A DNA stretch of 64,000 nucleotides from NCBI RefSeq assembly GCF_007565055.1, contig NC_044553.1, positions 44,443,420-44,507,419 on the forward strand. The letters run 5' to 3'. Source of the DNA: Rhinopithecus roxellana. Taxonomy: Eukaryota > Chordata > Mammalia > Primates > Cercopithecidae. A model generated the notes under the pieces. That model was given only the letters and a program-made list of their open reading frames with translations, made no database searches and was not told where the DNA came from. Below, one piece after another: positions 25,034-37,668 of the stretch (position 1 is its first letter; the number at the start of each line of letters is the position of its first letter). A program made the translations under genes and the position numbers.

Positions 25034-25751
25034 TGTAAATGTGCTTAGAAGGAATTTTTCTCACAGTTGAAAACCAGTAATATTCAACTGTGTTTGTTAC
25101 ACAGTAAGAGCAGCAGTTGATTTTAAAATGCTTTGTACTGAAAACTAGAATTCATTTTTCTTACTGTTGTTAGAAAAGAAATTTCATTTTATTTTCTCTG
25201 GAAAATTTTTGGAAAGAGATATTGGTCCTTTTACTTAGGAAACTGTTGAAAATATAAACACATGTTTATCCCTTTTGCAGAATGTCAAGTTGCATTTTTA
25301 ACAGGCTAATTAGGTAAAAAGAATCTTCCGTAGAGATGGCTTGTATGTGCCTGAGTCAGTCTTTGTACTTCAGACGTTTTGCTTTATAATACCTGTGGTT
25401 TCAGTTCTTGTGGTATTTTACTGGAACTATCTAAATATTTTCCCCCTCAGGCTTGAAATTACCATTAAAAACTGTAGTAGCAGATTGGATTTTATGGCAG
25501 AATTTGCCATTTTATGTAATATGAAAATACTGAAAGCATTGAAAAATTTATCAAATCTGTCATTTGTTGAAATATTCTTAGATATTAGGGAATTATTAAA
25601 TTAGACTCATTTTAATATTTATCTAGATTTTTAGGTTATTTTCTTTGGGATTGCATTGTTTAAATTTTGATTACAGAGGGAACAAGGAAAGTGAGAAGGC
25701 GTAAGTTTCAGAAATTTTTAAATGTTACCATTTAGGCTACTGATATATGTT

Positions 25752-26083
25752 TTTCTTTTTCTTTTTTTTTCTTTTTTTTTTTTTAAATAAGACGGAGTCT
25801 CGCTCTGTCTCCCAGACTGGAGTGCAGTGGCAGTGACGCGATCTCGGCTCACTGCAGGCTCCGCCTCCCGGGTTCACGCCATTCTCCTGCCTCAGCCTCC
25901 CGAGTTAACTGCAACTACAGGCGTCCGCCACCACGCCTGGCTAATTTTTTTATTATTATTATCTTTAGTGAGATGGGGTTTCACCGTGTTATCCAGGATG
26001 GTCTCAATCTGCTGACCTCATGATCCACCCTCCTCGGCCTCCCAAAGTGCTGGGATTACAGGCGTGAGCCACCATGCCCAGCC
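25752..26083 (-). mobile_element. AluY-like SINE, antisense
   Basis: T/C-rich tail, 'aagacggagtctcgctctgt', 'ctgcaggctccgcctcccgg', ending 'gagccaccatgcccagcc'. Confidence 0.92.
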
Positions 26084-26804
26084 AAGGATATATGCTTTTT
26101 ATCTGAGAATATATATAAGATTGGTATTCATACAAAACAACAGATCAGAATGATCTGAAAATGATCAGAAAAATATATAGGAAATGGTTTTTAGGAAATG
26201 TCTTTAATTTTCTCTGATATCTTCCTAGCACTCTTACACAAATAGGTATAGTTATTAAAGCAAAATGTTATTTACTTTTCTTAAAACAGCCTCTTTTTAC
26301 TAAATTTCAATCCCACAAAATTGAGAAAGAGAAGTTGATTGTATATATTGCTTCGTGTGGAACTTGCGTAGATTAATCAATTTAAATTAAATTAATAATT
26401 TAAACACTAAAAATCTTAAAATTACCTAGTTTTTTTAGTGCTGACTCTTAAATGTACATATTCTTAAAATTGTAGGCCTAGAGTCTTAATTACAGTTTTT
26501 TAATATAGGGTTTGACCTGGGTTGGGATATTTATTGTTTAATACTAAATGTAATTATGTAAGATACCGGATAAAGTGGATGTTCCTGAATATAATACCGT
26601 ATTTTCATTTTAAAATTATTGTGGCAGGGCAAGTTAGCCAAATAGTTTTGTTATGTTTTGTTATTTTGATAAATTGATGTAAATTATGCTGAATATAATT
26701 TCTGTTATTAGCACAGACCTTTCACATATTTGAGGCCCACATTAGCATGTGTTAAAGTGTTTAATGATACTGAACATATTGGAACTTAAAGAGAACTGCT
26801 ATTC
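26084..26804. other. Intronic sequence without recognised feature
   Basis: AT-rich unique intron between two Alu copies; nothing recognised. Confidence 0.5.
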
Positions 26805-26817
26805 AAACCATCTTGAC

Positions 26818-27109
26818 GGCTGGGCGCGGTGGCTCAAGCCTGTAATCCCAGCACTTTGGGAGGCCGAGACGGGCGGATCACGAGGTCAGGAGATCGAGAC
26901 CATCCTGGCTAACATGGTGAAACCCCGTCTCTACTAAAAATACAAAAAACTAGCCGGGCGACCTGGCGGACGCCTGTAGTCCCAGCTACTCGGGAGGCTG
27001 AGGCAGGTGAATGGCGTAAACCCGGGAGGCGGAGCTTGCAGTGAGCTGAGATCCGGCCACTGCACTCCAGCCTGGGCGACAGAGCGAGACTCCGTCTCAA
27101 AAAAAAAAA
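26818..27109 (+). mobile_element. AluY, Old World monkey type, sense, with target-site duplication
   Basis: Nearly consensus from 'ggctgggcgcggtggctcaa' through 'gagatccggccactgcactc' to the A tail. A perfect 13-base direct repeat 'aaaccatcttgac' flanks it at 26805-26817 and 27110-27122. Clean flanks and low divergence indicate a recent insertion. Confidence 0.96.
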
Positions 27110-27369
27110 AAACCATCTTGACAAAAGATCTAATAGAAGCCCAAACATAATGAAATCTTGGTAATTAGTTCTGTGTCAGACCGTGTTCAGAAAAGTAGAT
27201 AGCCTTCTCCATACTTCTTTATTACAAATTAGGTGAAGGTGTTCTCAAAATGTTTCAGAATGTAGGCTGACTTTGGTTTTCGTAGGCCTTGGAGTTTTTA
27301 AGAATTCTAGAATATATTTCAAAATAATTTATACAATCTTAAACTGCTGGATAAGAAGGATTTAAATCT

Positions 27370-27560
27370 GTCTTGTTCAGTATAGTAACCAGTAACCACA
27401 AATGGTATTTAAATTAAATAAAATAAAATTTAAAATTAAGTTTCTCAACTGCACTGTCCACATTTCAAGTGTTCAGTAGTCATGTGACTAATAGCTACTG
27501 TATTGTACAGCGTAGATACAGAACATTTCCATCATCACAGAAATATATTGGACAATATTC
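27370..27560. mobile_element. Non-autonomous DNA transposon remnant (MER type)
   Basis: 'tatttaaattaaataaaata', 'cacatttcaagtgttcagta', 'acagaacatttccatcatca', 'atattggacaat' follow a common mammalian short element with inverted termini. Subfamily not assigned. Confidence 0.65.
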
Positions 27561-28995
27561 ATGTAAAGCATTCTTCTCATTTTCTCTGGAAGGGTATCTC
27601 AATTAGGATATATTTCACATACTAAAGAAAATTCCCGTCTCTTCATCACTTGGGAAATGCCACCACATAGGCTGTGGATCTATTTTTTGAAGTATGGATA
27701 ATCACATCATGCTTTAACTCTGTCTTATCACTGAATGTGACTAGATAAAAAGAAGAACTATCTTCTTTAGCAAAACCTCTGCGTCTTTGCGTTTTTTCTC
27801 AGTAACAGAAAGTCATTATGCCTCCCTGCCTCACAGGAATGTTTCCAGTATTAATTATAGGAAAGATGTGTTGAAATCGGGAGCACAGTACACAGCTTCA
27901 ACCTCTAGAGCTGAACAGAGTATATGCCCTGAATTTGGGGTTGTCTATATGACTAAACTGAATCATCTGAGCAGGAAAAAAGGGATCTGTCTTTGCCAGT
28001 TTTACTCAAATTTGTTGTATGAACTAAAACATTTCCAGGATAATTGGGTAATCACTGTAAAGAGTAACTGTAAATATTCATCCCCAAAGTATGCTATCCC
28101 TTTTTAAAAGTTGCTTTACGGTGAGTCTGATGAGGACATGCAAGATATTATTAACGTGAATGTGTTCTTTTCAACAGACTTAATAATGAAGGGGAGGTAT
28201 CTATTAGATTTTCTTTTTTCTTCTTTCAAGTTAGAACTGTCTGTTCACTACACATTCAAAATTTCTCTTAACACCATTCTTACAGGGGAAAGTATAAGTG
28301 CTTGGGAAAAGAGTTGGTCCCATGGTAGCTACTGTGAGCTTGGCATTCTGAAAAGGAGAATAGAATTCTAAAGAAAATGTCTACCACATTTTAATAGAAC
28401 ATCTTAAATTACTTAATTTTACCCTTTTTCTATTCTCTTTAAAATAGTTTGACTCTTGGACTCCTGGTAGATTTTAATCATCTTAAAGCACATATATTTC
28501 TTTCTCTTAATTTTAAGATTGATTGTCACGATACAAAATCATCCTTCAGATTTCAACCAATGATTAGATCATTAACTAGGGGAAAAAAACTGGCATCTGT
28601 GTTCAGGTGATCAGATGACATAAGCAGTCTGGTTTTAATTTGTGGCCAGTACTGATTGTAACTAAGAGAGACTTGCTCTTTTTGTGGAATTGGCTGACTA
28701 TTTCCCTACATCTGGAGTTAATAAAGCCTTTGAGACCACATCAGTTGTGCTTTGCCGCAAGAAGTCTTTGATCTGAAAAATCAAGACTGGCACGACTGCT
28801 GCTTCATAACATTGCATCTATGTTTTTGCAAGCTATAGTTAAGATACTAAAAGTAAAGTTATTTAGCTTATTTAGCCTGTGTTAGAAATGCTGGTAAATG
28901 TACCTCTTTGAAAGCCATATATTTCAAAATATTCTTAGGATAAATATTTTGAATTCGTGTTAGTACAAAAATGATATAGTAGGAGTTTTTTTGTT

Positions 28996-28998
<3 letters not shown>

Positions 28999-29036
<38 letters not shown>
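28999..29036. repeat. Orphan poly(T) tract
   Basis: About 38 T in a row after 'gtttttttgttg', followed by sequence I cannot match to Alu. It may be the tail of an unrecognised retrocopy on the - strand. Confidence 0.85.
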
Positions 29037-29037
<1 letters not shown>

Positions 29038-30289
29038 CATTTTCAAGGTCTGTCCTTTAAAAGTCCATTGTTTTCAAAATCTGAAAGATATAGCATTAAA
29101 AACAAACTTTGCCTCTAAAATGTGCCGTTTTCTCCATACAACTTCAAACTTTTTGAGTAAGGGAAGGCAAGTCTGTGCTTTGTGTGGTTTTTCTTAGTTT
29201 TCTTGCTTTCCATGACAACCGTCAATAAACCATTATCTGATCAACATATTCTCTTTTATTTAGCAGCAATTTATAAATCAGTAAAGTTTATCCTTTTACT
29301 TCCTTTTGTAATTGTAAGCATCTTCAAATTTTAAAAATGTAAGTATATTAATGTGTGGAATACAGTGAATTGAATGAGAATAAGGATAAAGAAATATAAA
29401 TTGATAAATTATGTAAAAATTTAAACTGACAAATTATGTGCATTTTTGTGTAAAATGACACATCAAAACTGGAGTGTTTTCATAATTATCAAGTATGAGA
29501 GTCTTACATACTGTTTCAGTCTATAACCTAGATAGAATTAGAGAATTTTATATTTCATCCATACATATCAAGGATGGTGTATATAGTAAGTGCACATTTG
29601 TGATAAAAAGCATATATTCGGGTGCTGTCTTCTAAATTTGATTCTCATTGTATTTTCTGGATAGTTCTATGGATTTATTCTATTTTGTTGTTGTTCGTGG
29701 TTTTAGCTTGGCTTGAGGAAATCTATATAGAAAGGGGACACGAGGACTTCTAGCTAAGGCTAAGTTTAAAAGATGAAACTTGATTAAAAGAAAACAGTCC
29801 AAAGTTCCTTTCCTGAAAACCTTATCTGCCTATCAGGCTGTACAATACATTGCAGACACATTTGTATATAGTCCGTTATTTTATTTCAACACAATCATTT
29901 GTGAAATACCTTTAAACCAGAAAAGTATGTTTAATATGTGTGATGAACAAACCATTTTATCTGCCATATTCCTCAAACTAGGGGATCCTTCTAGATAATT
30001 CTTAGGAATATACTGTATCTTTTCCAAGACTTCTCAGGTACCACAGATGCATGTTTTTTTCTCTGGGATGTGAAAGGTAGGAAACAAACCTGAATGCCAG
30101 TCCATTAAAAAAAAAAAAATTACCTGTGCTAGCATTATCAGGACCAGCACGAAAAGTAAAAATTACCTTTTATTTAGAATAAACTGTGTATATAACTAGG
30201 CTCACGTTAGACAAAAACTGTAAGGAACAGCATTTGAGTATTGAACAGGTAATATTTAGCAACATAACTGCTCCTATTAGAATGAAAGA

Positions 30290-30475
30290 TGATACTGTTA
30301 GCTAATACTTATTGCCTGCATACTTTGTACAAGGCACTGTGCTAAACATTTTATATATAATCTCATCTGATCTGCCCATCAATCTCCTCATGCAAGCAGC
30401 GTTAACACCATTTTATAAAAGAGGGAATTGAGTCTTGGGAAGATTAGGGTAATTTGCAAGGGGTCTTTACAGTTA
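30290..30475 (+). repeat. MIR SINE, sense
   Basis: 'caaggcactgtgctaaacat', 'aacaccattttataaaagag', 'ggaattgagtcttgggaaga' follow the MIR consensus. Confidence 0.72.
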
Positions 30476-30589
30476 ATACCTCCAAGAAAGAATAAATTAA
30501 TCTAATTGACAGTTTATGTAAATAAAAAGTTGGGATCCCATTTTAATCTTGGTGTGCTTCCTTAACTCTTTTTCTGTTATTAGTCTATA

Positions 30590-30790
30590 GAAATATATGG
30601 TTGGGGTAAAATATCAAATTATGTAGAAGAACATAAAGTAAAAGTCCTTCCCAATTCGCAGTCTAACAATGTAACCACTGTCAGGTTTCTTGTGTGTAAT
30701 TCTAGAAATTTTCTATGCTTATGCAAACAAATTATATATGATTTTTAAAATAGATGCTTCCATAATTTTAATGTTATTCTATTTCAATCA
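30590..30790. mobile_element. Possible old L1 fragment
   Basis: 'caatgtaaccactgtcaggt', 'attctagaaattttctatgc', 'ttatgcaaacaaattatata' resemble the 3' part of old mammalian L1 copies. Weak. Confidence 0.4.
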
Positions 30791-31201
30791 ACATTTAAAA
30801 TTTTTATTTTGTTGAATTTAATGGATGTATCACTTCAAACTAAAACAAAATTAGTTTATTTCATTCACTGCTCACAATAGCTTAGCTTTCTCTTCCTTCT
30901 GACTTCTGGTTGACTTTTGTAGACTGTGTATCACTTTAGATATTATTTGTTTTCCACCTTTGTTTCAGTAGTTAAGAGAATAGTGTGATCACATTTTGAT
31001 CATTAAGGTTATTTGGCTGCCCATTTAGTTTTCCAGAGGAATGCAAATGTTGGCCATTTGCTAATTCAAAATGTTCATAGTTTGCTTATCTAAAGCAAGG
31101 GTTTATCAAAGGAAATTAATACTGCTCTAATAAATTAAATGAGATTTTTCTTAAAGCTTTGCCAGACTTGAACGTGTACTAGAAATGTGTTTTTAATTTA
31201 T

Positions 31202-31252
31202 TTGCTAACTCTACCAAGTTAAGGAAGTTGCTAACTCTACCAAGTTAAGAAG
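31202..31252. repeat. 26-bp tandem duplication
   Basis: 'ttgctaactctaccaagtta' plus 'aggaag' occurs at 31202 and again from 31228 with one base lost. Confidence 0.9.
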
Positions 31253-31728
31253 TGTTGTGCCTTTGGTAGTTATCTTCTAATTATAACAAAGATAGCAACT
31301 TTTAATCAAACTCATTTTGATTTTATTTGGTGAATCTTGTAACACTGAAAAGAATGAATTTTATGAACCCAGGTTTTATGTTATGCTGTATTCAAAGGAC
31401 ATTTGTTTGCTCCATCAGATTTTGAATCATGAGCCTATGTGAGGTTTGTGTTTGGTAAGCCAGTTCAGTGCTTATTCAGTCACTTGTTGTAACTGTCATA
31501 CTAAGATGCATTACAGAGATATTTAGAGTTGTATTTTTCTCTAATAACCAGTTTTTTAAAAAAAAAAATGTGGATGGTAATTAAGTTTGACATTATTTAT
31601 GTGGATTTAAGACAATATTCTTTTCATTTGTGGTAGCCCTTTGTAAAAATTAGATAGGCCTTTTTAAGCCCCTTACAGAATATAGAACTCATTTTACATA
31701 AGTAATATGATAGTCGTTTACATTTTAA

Positions 31729-32883
<1,155 letters not shown>

Positions 32884-33023
32884 ATGGGACCCACAATTCT
32901 TCTGACCTTTGGAGTTCATCAAATGGGATGAGCCAGCCTGGTTTTGGTGGAATTCTGGGGACCTCCACTTCCCACATGTCTCAATCCAGTAGTTATGGCA
33001 ACCTTCATTCACATGACCGCTTG
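32884..33023 (+). CDS. TCF12: TCF12 internal exon (DGTHNSSDLW...)
   Basis: 140 bases from the acceptor 'ctttttgtcttag' to the donor TTG|gtaggc. The first two bases complete an Asp codon with the G from the previous exon (Q-D-G-T-H-N-S-S-D-L-W), and the exon ends on a complete Leu codon. The translation continues SSSNGMSQPGFGGILGTS, then SHMSQSSSYGNLHSHDRL. It is low-complexity Ser/Gly/His-rich linker typical of E-proteins, N-terminal to activation domain 2. Polypyrimidine tract and splice sites are good, so constitutive use is likely. It lies 280 bases from the next exon, with no repeat between. Confidence 0.96.
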
Positions 33024-33302
33024 GTAGGCTATAACACATGACTAGGGTACAGCAACACTTTGTCCTCGCTTGTGTTTCATTTTGGATTAGAAGTGTAAAA
33101 TCTGATTCTGCCAAAACTTCTGAAGTTTGAAGTACTTCAAGGCTTACGGCATTTACCATGCCATTTAAAAAAATAAATGACTATAAGTAGCACTCTTTAG
33201 CTGCTAATTTATAAATGCTCTTTTTGACCTGTTACAGTTGTCCATTATATGTAAATATTATTCAGAAAATATATTTAATAGATCGTATCTCTTTCCATCT
33301 AG

Positions 33303-33482
<180 letters not shown>

Positions 33483-33511
33483 TAGTTTGGGGATTTTCAG
33501 TGACCCCCATA

Positions 33512-33660
33512 TCTTTTTATATATTTATTTATTTATATATATGTGTGTTTATGTATTTTTATATGTGTATATATATTTATATATATGGGTGTATATATAT
33601 TTATATATGTATATATATATTTATATGTGTGTGTGTGTGTATGTGTATATGTTTGTTTGT
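33512..33660. repeat. TA/TG-rich microsatellite
   Basis: Variable 'tatatttatatatgtg' type units with a (GT)n core near 33625-33640. It begins about 65 bases after a TCF12 donor and runs into the tail of the next Alu. Open frames across it are artefacts. Confidence 0.92.
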
Positions 33661-33949
33661 TTGAGACAGAGTCTCTCTTTATCACCCAGGCTGGAGTGCA
33701 CTGGCACAATCATGACTCACTGCAGCCTCAATCTCCAAGGTTGAGGAGGTGATCCTCCTGCCTTAGCCTCCCCAGTAGCTGGGACTACAGGCATGTACCA
33801 CCATACTCAGCTAATTTTTTTGTACTTTTTGTTTAGACAGAGTCTTATTATATGGCCAGGGCTGGTCTCAGACTCTTGGCCTCTAGTGATCCTTCTGCCT
33901 TGGCCTTCCAAAATGCTAGCATTATAGACATGACTCACCACACGTGGCC
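33655..33949 (-). mobile_element. AluJ-like SINE, antisense
   Basis: 'tttgagacagagtctctctt', 'aatcatgactcactgcagcc', ending 'gactcaccacacgtggcc'. Confidence 0.9.
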
Positions 33950-34234
33950 TTGTTGTTGTTGTTGTTGTTGTTGAGACAGGGTCTCACTCTCTCAGCTATC
34001 TCACTCTGTGGCTACAACCTCCGCCCCCAGGCTCAGGTGATCCCCCAGCTTCAGCTTCCCAAGTAGCTGGGACTACAGGTACACACCACCACGCCCAGCT
34101 AATTTTCCATTTTTAGCAGAGGTGGGGTTTCTCCATATTTCTCAGGCTGGCCTTGAACTCCCGGGCTCAAGAGATCTGCCTGCCTCAGCCTCCCAAAGTG
34201 CTGGGATTACAGGCATGAGCCACCGCACCTGGCC
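33950..34234 (-). mobile_element. Alu SINE, antisense, with (GTT)n tail
   Basis: (TGT)n at 33950-33973, 'gagacagggtctcactctct', ending 'gagccaccgcacctggcc'. Directly abuts the preceding Alu. Confidence 0.9.
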
Positions 34235-34489
34235 TTGGCCCCTCTTTCAGTATATTTTTTGGTGTTGAATTTAAAAGTGAAAGACAGGAAGACAAGAAGC
34301 TTTTTTATTTTCATCAGTATAGAGACTGGTAAAGAACTCATCTTTATTAATAAGTACAACACATGCAGAGTATTTCCTAGTTTATTGTAACGGATGTGAG
34401 ATGACAATAGAGAACACCCTTGAAATAATGGCAGAGTAAAATATATTTGCTGGTAAAATTCTTGATTTGTTTCTCTATGAAATATCCAG

Positions 34490-34554
34490 GAACCAGAGGG
34501 AATGCTGCTGGAAGCTCACAGACAGGTGATGCACTTGGAAAGGCTTTGGCATCT
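34490..34554 (+). CDS. TCF12: TCF12 internal exon (TRGNAAGSSQTGDALGKALAS)
   Basis: 65 bases between acceptor 'gaaatatccag' and donor TCT|gtgagt, entering in phase 1 and leaving in phase 0. With the borrowed G it encodes G-TRGNAAGSSQTGDALGKALAS. The stretch DALGKALAS is strongly conserved across E-proteins and precedes the 'IYSPDHTS' segment that opens activation domain 2. It is the smallest constitutive exon in the window. The donor is close to consensus. It is followed by a 9.4-kb intron. Confidence 0.95.
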
Positions 34555-35665
34555 GTGAGTATTGATTTTACACATTCTACTGAATGAATTTTACACTGCT
34601 GAATACAGTGATTAGATTTTGTAGGTGATAAGTATCTAAAGAGTGTAGATGTAACAGAATCAATTTCATTACACATTTAGAGTTATTCTCAGTTTGTATT
34701 GATATGTGCCCTTAAATGCTATGCCTATGGTACAACAAATGCTGGGAAGGGGAAAAAGAAGTCATCTCAAGCACGAACTGCCAAGAATAATCATTAAATC
34801 TATTTCTTTTAAATACATAGTTAGTAAGTGGCCCATTAATATAAGTCAAGTGGAACCACGAAAGATAACTCAGTATTCTGATCCAGAGAATGAAGTGCCT
34901 TTATAAGGAGCTTTTCCAAGATCAAAAGCATTTTATGTACTGTATTTTTTTTTTTTAAGGTCAACTGCACCTAATTTACTCAAGGGATAGGAAATGAGAG
35001 CCTTCTCCGCAAAAAAGCGAGATTCATTGAAGAATCATGCTAAAATGAGTAAAACTGATTTGAAGGACTCCGATAATATTTTCTTGAGCAACTAGTTCAC
35101 ATACATCACATCAGAACATTAATGACAAAGCAGTGATTATATTTTAATATCTGATTCTTAAAACATTAAAATCTCTTCTTTCAGAATGCCAAAACTAGAA
35201 GGGAGAGCATTTTTCAGTAAATCTACAACAGATTCAAATCTAATTATTAAAAAGGGGTACTTGTGCTTTGCACTTCCTAAAATTTCACTTTAGATGATTT
35301 TTTTTCTTCTTGTTTTCTGAGCAGTATGCCTCTTATAATTCCCACAGGATTGTCTTTTATTTTCTATGAAGTGCAATTAACTTGCAGATACATTCGTTGC
35401 CATTCATGGAGAAGGCAGAGCACTTTTAATACCTGAGTAGTAGGAAGCAACTGTTGAATATTTAAGGAGATAAACCTCTTTGTATATTGTTTCTGTAAAT
35501 AAATTTTTCTCTACAGCTGAATACTAGCTTCTTGGCAAATGAAGCCAAGTCAGACTCATCTACTACATAGTAGAGATGAAGCACACACAAAATGGAGCTC
35601 AGTGAATGTTTGTTGAATTCTGTCTTGGATCATATAATAATAATAGTAATGATAATAACAAAACC
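34555..35665. other. Intronic sequence without recognised feature
   Basis: AT-rich unique intron after exon 34490-34554; no repeat or coding segment recognised. Confidence 0.5.
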
Positions 35666-35669
35666 CACA

Positions 35670-35945
35670 AAATTTATCAGCTATAATTTGAATGCTTACT
35701 AGGTGCTAGGCCCTATACTAAGCATTTACATGCCCTGTTTCATTTAATCCTCAAAGCCCTGTAAGGTTGGCATTGTTATCCCCACGTTACAGATGAGAAA
35801 CTACGGTTTAAAAGGTTAAGTAACTTGAGCTCAGAAAGATTAAGCAGCTTGCCCTAGGGGAATCATAAGCTAGCATGGATAAAGCTCATATATATTAGAA
35901 CCCTGATCAGACCCGCTTCAGACTCTGCTCCTAACCACTGCTCCA
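35670..35945 (+). repeat. MIR SINE, sense
   Basis: 'actaggtgctaggccctata', 'ccacgttacagatgagaaac', 'aagcagcttgccctagggga' match MIR. The stretch 'ggttaagtaacttgagctca' then 'gattaagcagcttgcccta' suggests a small internal duplication. Confidence 0.82.
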
Positions 35946-36505
35946 TACATCCAGAAAGTGCAGTGCTATGGTAATTTTCTTACAGTGTGTTGATGAGAAT
36001 GAAAGAAAATTATCTCACCCTTTTCTCAACTTACTGTCACCAGATGAAAATGACCTATTTAGGAAGAAAATTTTATTCTATACTAAGTCTGAGAGGTCCC
36101 CAGGTATTTGATTGGCTTGCCATATTCCTTCTCCTGATTCTGGAAGAATCTAGTAACTGATATTTCACATGTAACAGGACAAATAACATTTGAACTTTCA
36201 GTGCTAAATAATTTTTTAAAATGCAAGCTGCGTTTTGGGGGCTTTTTTTCTCAAAGGTCGTTTGTTTATTTTATTAAAAAAAAAAACTTCTATCAGAGAA
36301 CCTTGGCATATAGGCAGGCAAGAAATTGTGATGTTCTCAGTGGCCCTTCAAGTTCATTTTGTTACCCTTCACATCCTTGAGTATCTTCCCGTATTATAAA
36401 CAGCATACTAGCCAAACCAAAATGGCATTTGGAAAAGAAAACCCAAAATCACTGTGAATGGAATCCAGTGAAGAAATGTTTAATCTAGTTAGTGGGTGGG
36501 CTTTG

Positions 36506-36519
36506 GTTGTCATGGAAAC
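36506..36519. promoter_or_regulatory. RFX-type X-box palindrome
   Basis: GTTGTCATGGAAAC matches the symmetric RFX half-site arrangement (GTTGYC-ATGG-MAAC). It is followed by 'gttactaggcaggagc' 25 bases on. Function is inferred from motif only. Confidence 0.4.
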
Positions 36520-37302
36520 TCAGCTATGTCATCCTGTGTTGTTACTAGGCAGGAGCAGCCAGGTCATTCCATAAATCATTTCTGTCATAGCTGACGGTGA
36601 TGCATTCCATCTGCTCCATCACTGCATGCCATAGTCTGCACATTTCAAATCCCTTCCTTCAATCCATCTGCTTCCCCACTTCCCAGCCGGACACCTCCCC
36701 AAATACATTCTTTTTCCAGCTTTCCTTACAGATGCACATTCACTTTAATATATGTTTAGTGCACTCAGAATGTACTGAAAAAGAAAAACATTACATTATG
36801 TGGGGATAGGAAGGATTAGAAGAGATGAGGAGAAGGAACTTAATGAGGATTACATTTGAGAGTCTGACATGCATATCATAACTTTATGTCAGGTATTATA
36901 GATCTTTTGAAAAGGTGACTCTGACTATTTTGAAATTTTAAGTTCTTTAGAATGTGATGCTTTTAATATAGCATCTGGTTTTAGATGGAGAACACTATGC
37001 TATCGTCATTAAAAAGTAATTCTATTTCCCCAATTGTGTGATATATGTCTTAAAAGATCTTTCATATAGTGAAACATCAGAGGGTACAACCTTTGTTCTT
37101 CAGTTTAGGTATTAAAGAGCACACAGAATACTGTGTGATTAAACATGTAAGGCCAGATAATGCATTTGCAAAGGTTCCTTTATTTTAGGTTTAAGCCTGG
37201 ATAATTGTGGTCTTAATCTCAGGATAGCAAGAAAGAGAATTGTACATGAAAGTATTTACACAAAGTTCCCAAAGCCCTGTGGATTATGCATTAGTTTAGA
37301 TA

Positions 37303-37343
37303 AAAAAAAAAAAAAAGAAAAGAAAAGAAAGAAAGAAAGAAAA
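37303..37343. repeat. A-rich / (GAAA)n simple repeat
   Basis: A run followed by 'gaaaagaaaagaaagaaaga' units. Confidence 0.9.
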
Positions 37344-37621
37344 ACTAGGGTAGATAGAAGGAAAGGAAAATCTGGGTATTCGTGCCATTTCTAATGTGTT
37401 TCCCTGAACGTTTGCCAGACAATAACCCTTTAAGATTGTGCCCGTGGAGAGTTATATAGAGGAAGAAACATCTGGTTTATTTCAGTGCCTAATACCATAT
37501 CAAAACACTTGGTCTTTAATTTAGAGGAGATCAAACAAGAAGACTGTTTAACTTTGTTGATTATATCAGACTTCTTTGTGATAATTTATGTTTTGATTTC
37601 TACCTCAGAGCAAGGGAAAAA

Positions 37622-37668
37622 GTGAGAGAGAGAGAGTGTGTGTGTGTATGTGTGTATGTATGTGTATT
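37622..37668. repeat. (GA)n-(GT)n simple repeat
   Basis: 'gtgagagagagagagtgtgt' followed by 'gtgtatgtgtgtatgtatgt'. Confidence 0.9.

Larger units (their letters stand above)
20669..25750. other. Alu-free intron between HEBAlt exon and shared exon
   Basis: About 5 kb of AT-rich intron. It contains a MIR near 23630-23820, a short palindromic GT/CA patch at 22025-22050 and a 60-bp tandem duplication at 24931-25033. No further exon recognised. Confidence 0.5.

Noticed and set aside
27787..28107. 106-codon + strand open frame in a repeat-poor interval
   Set aside because: No recognisable product, no flanking acceptor/donor joining it to TCF12 in frame, and codon use like the surrounding AT-rich intron. 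A lineage-specific exon is not excluded.
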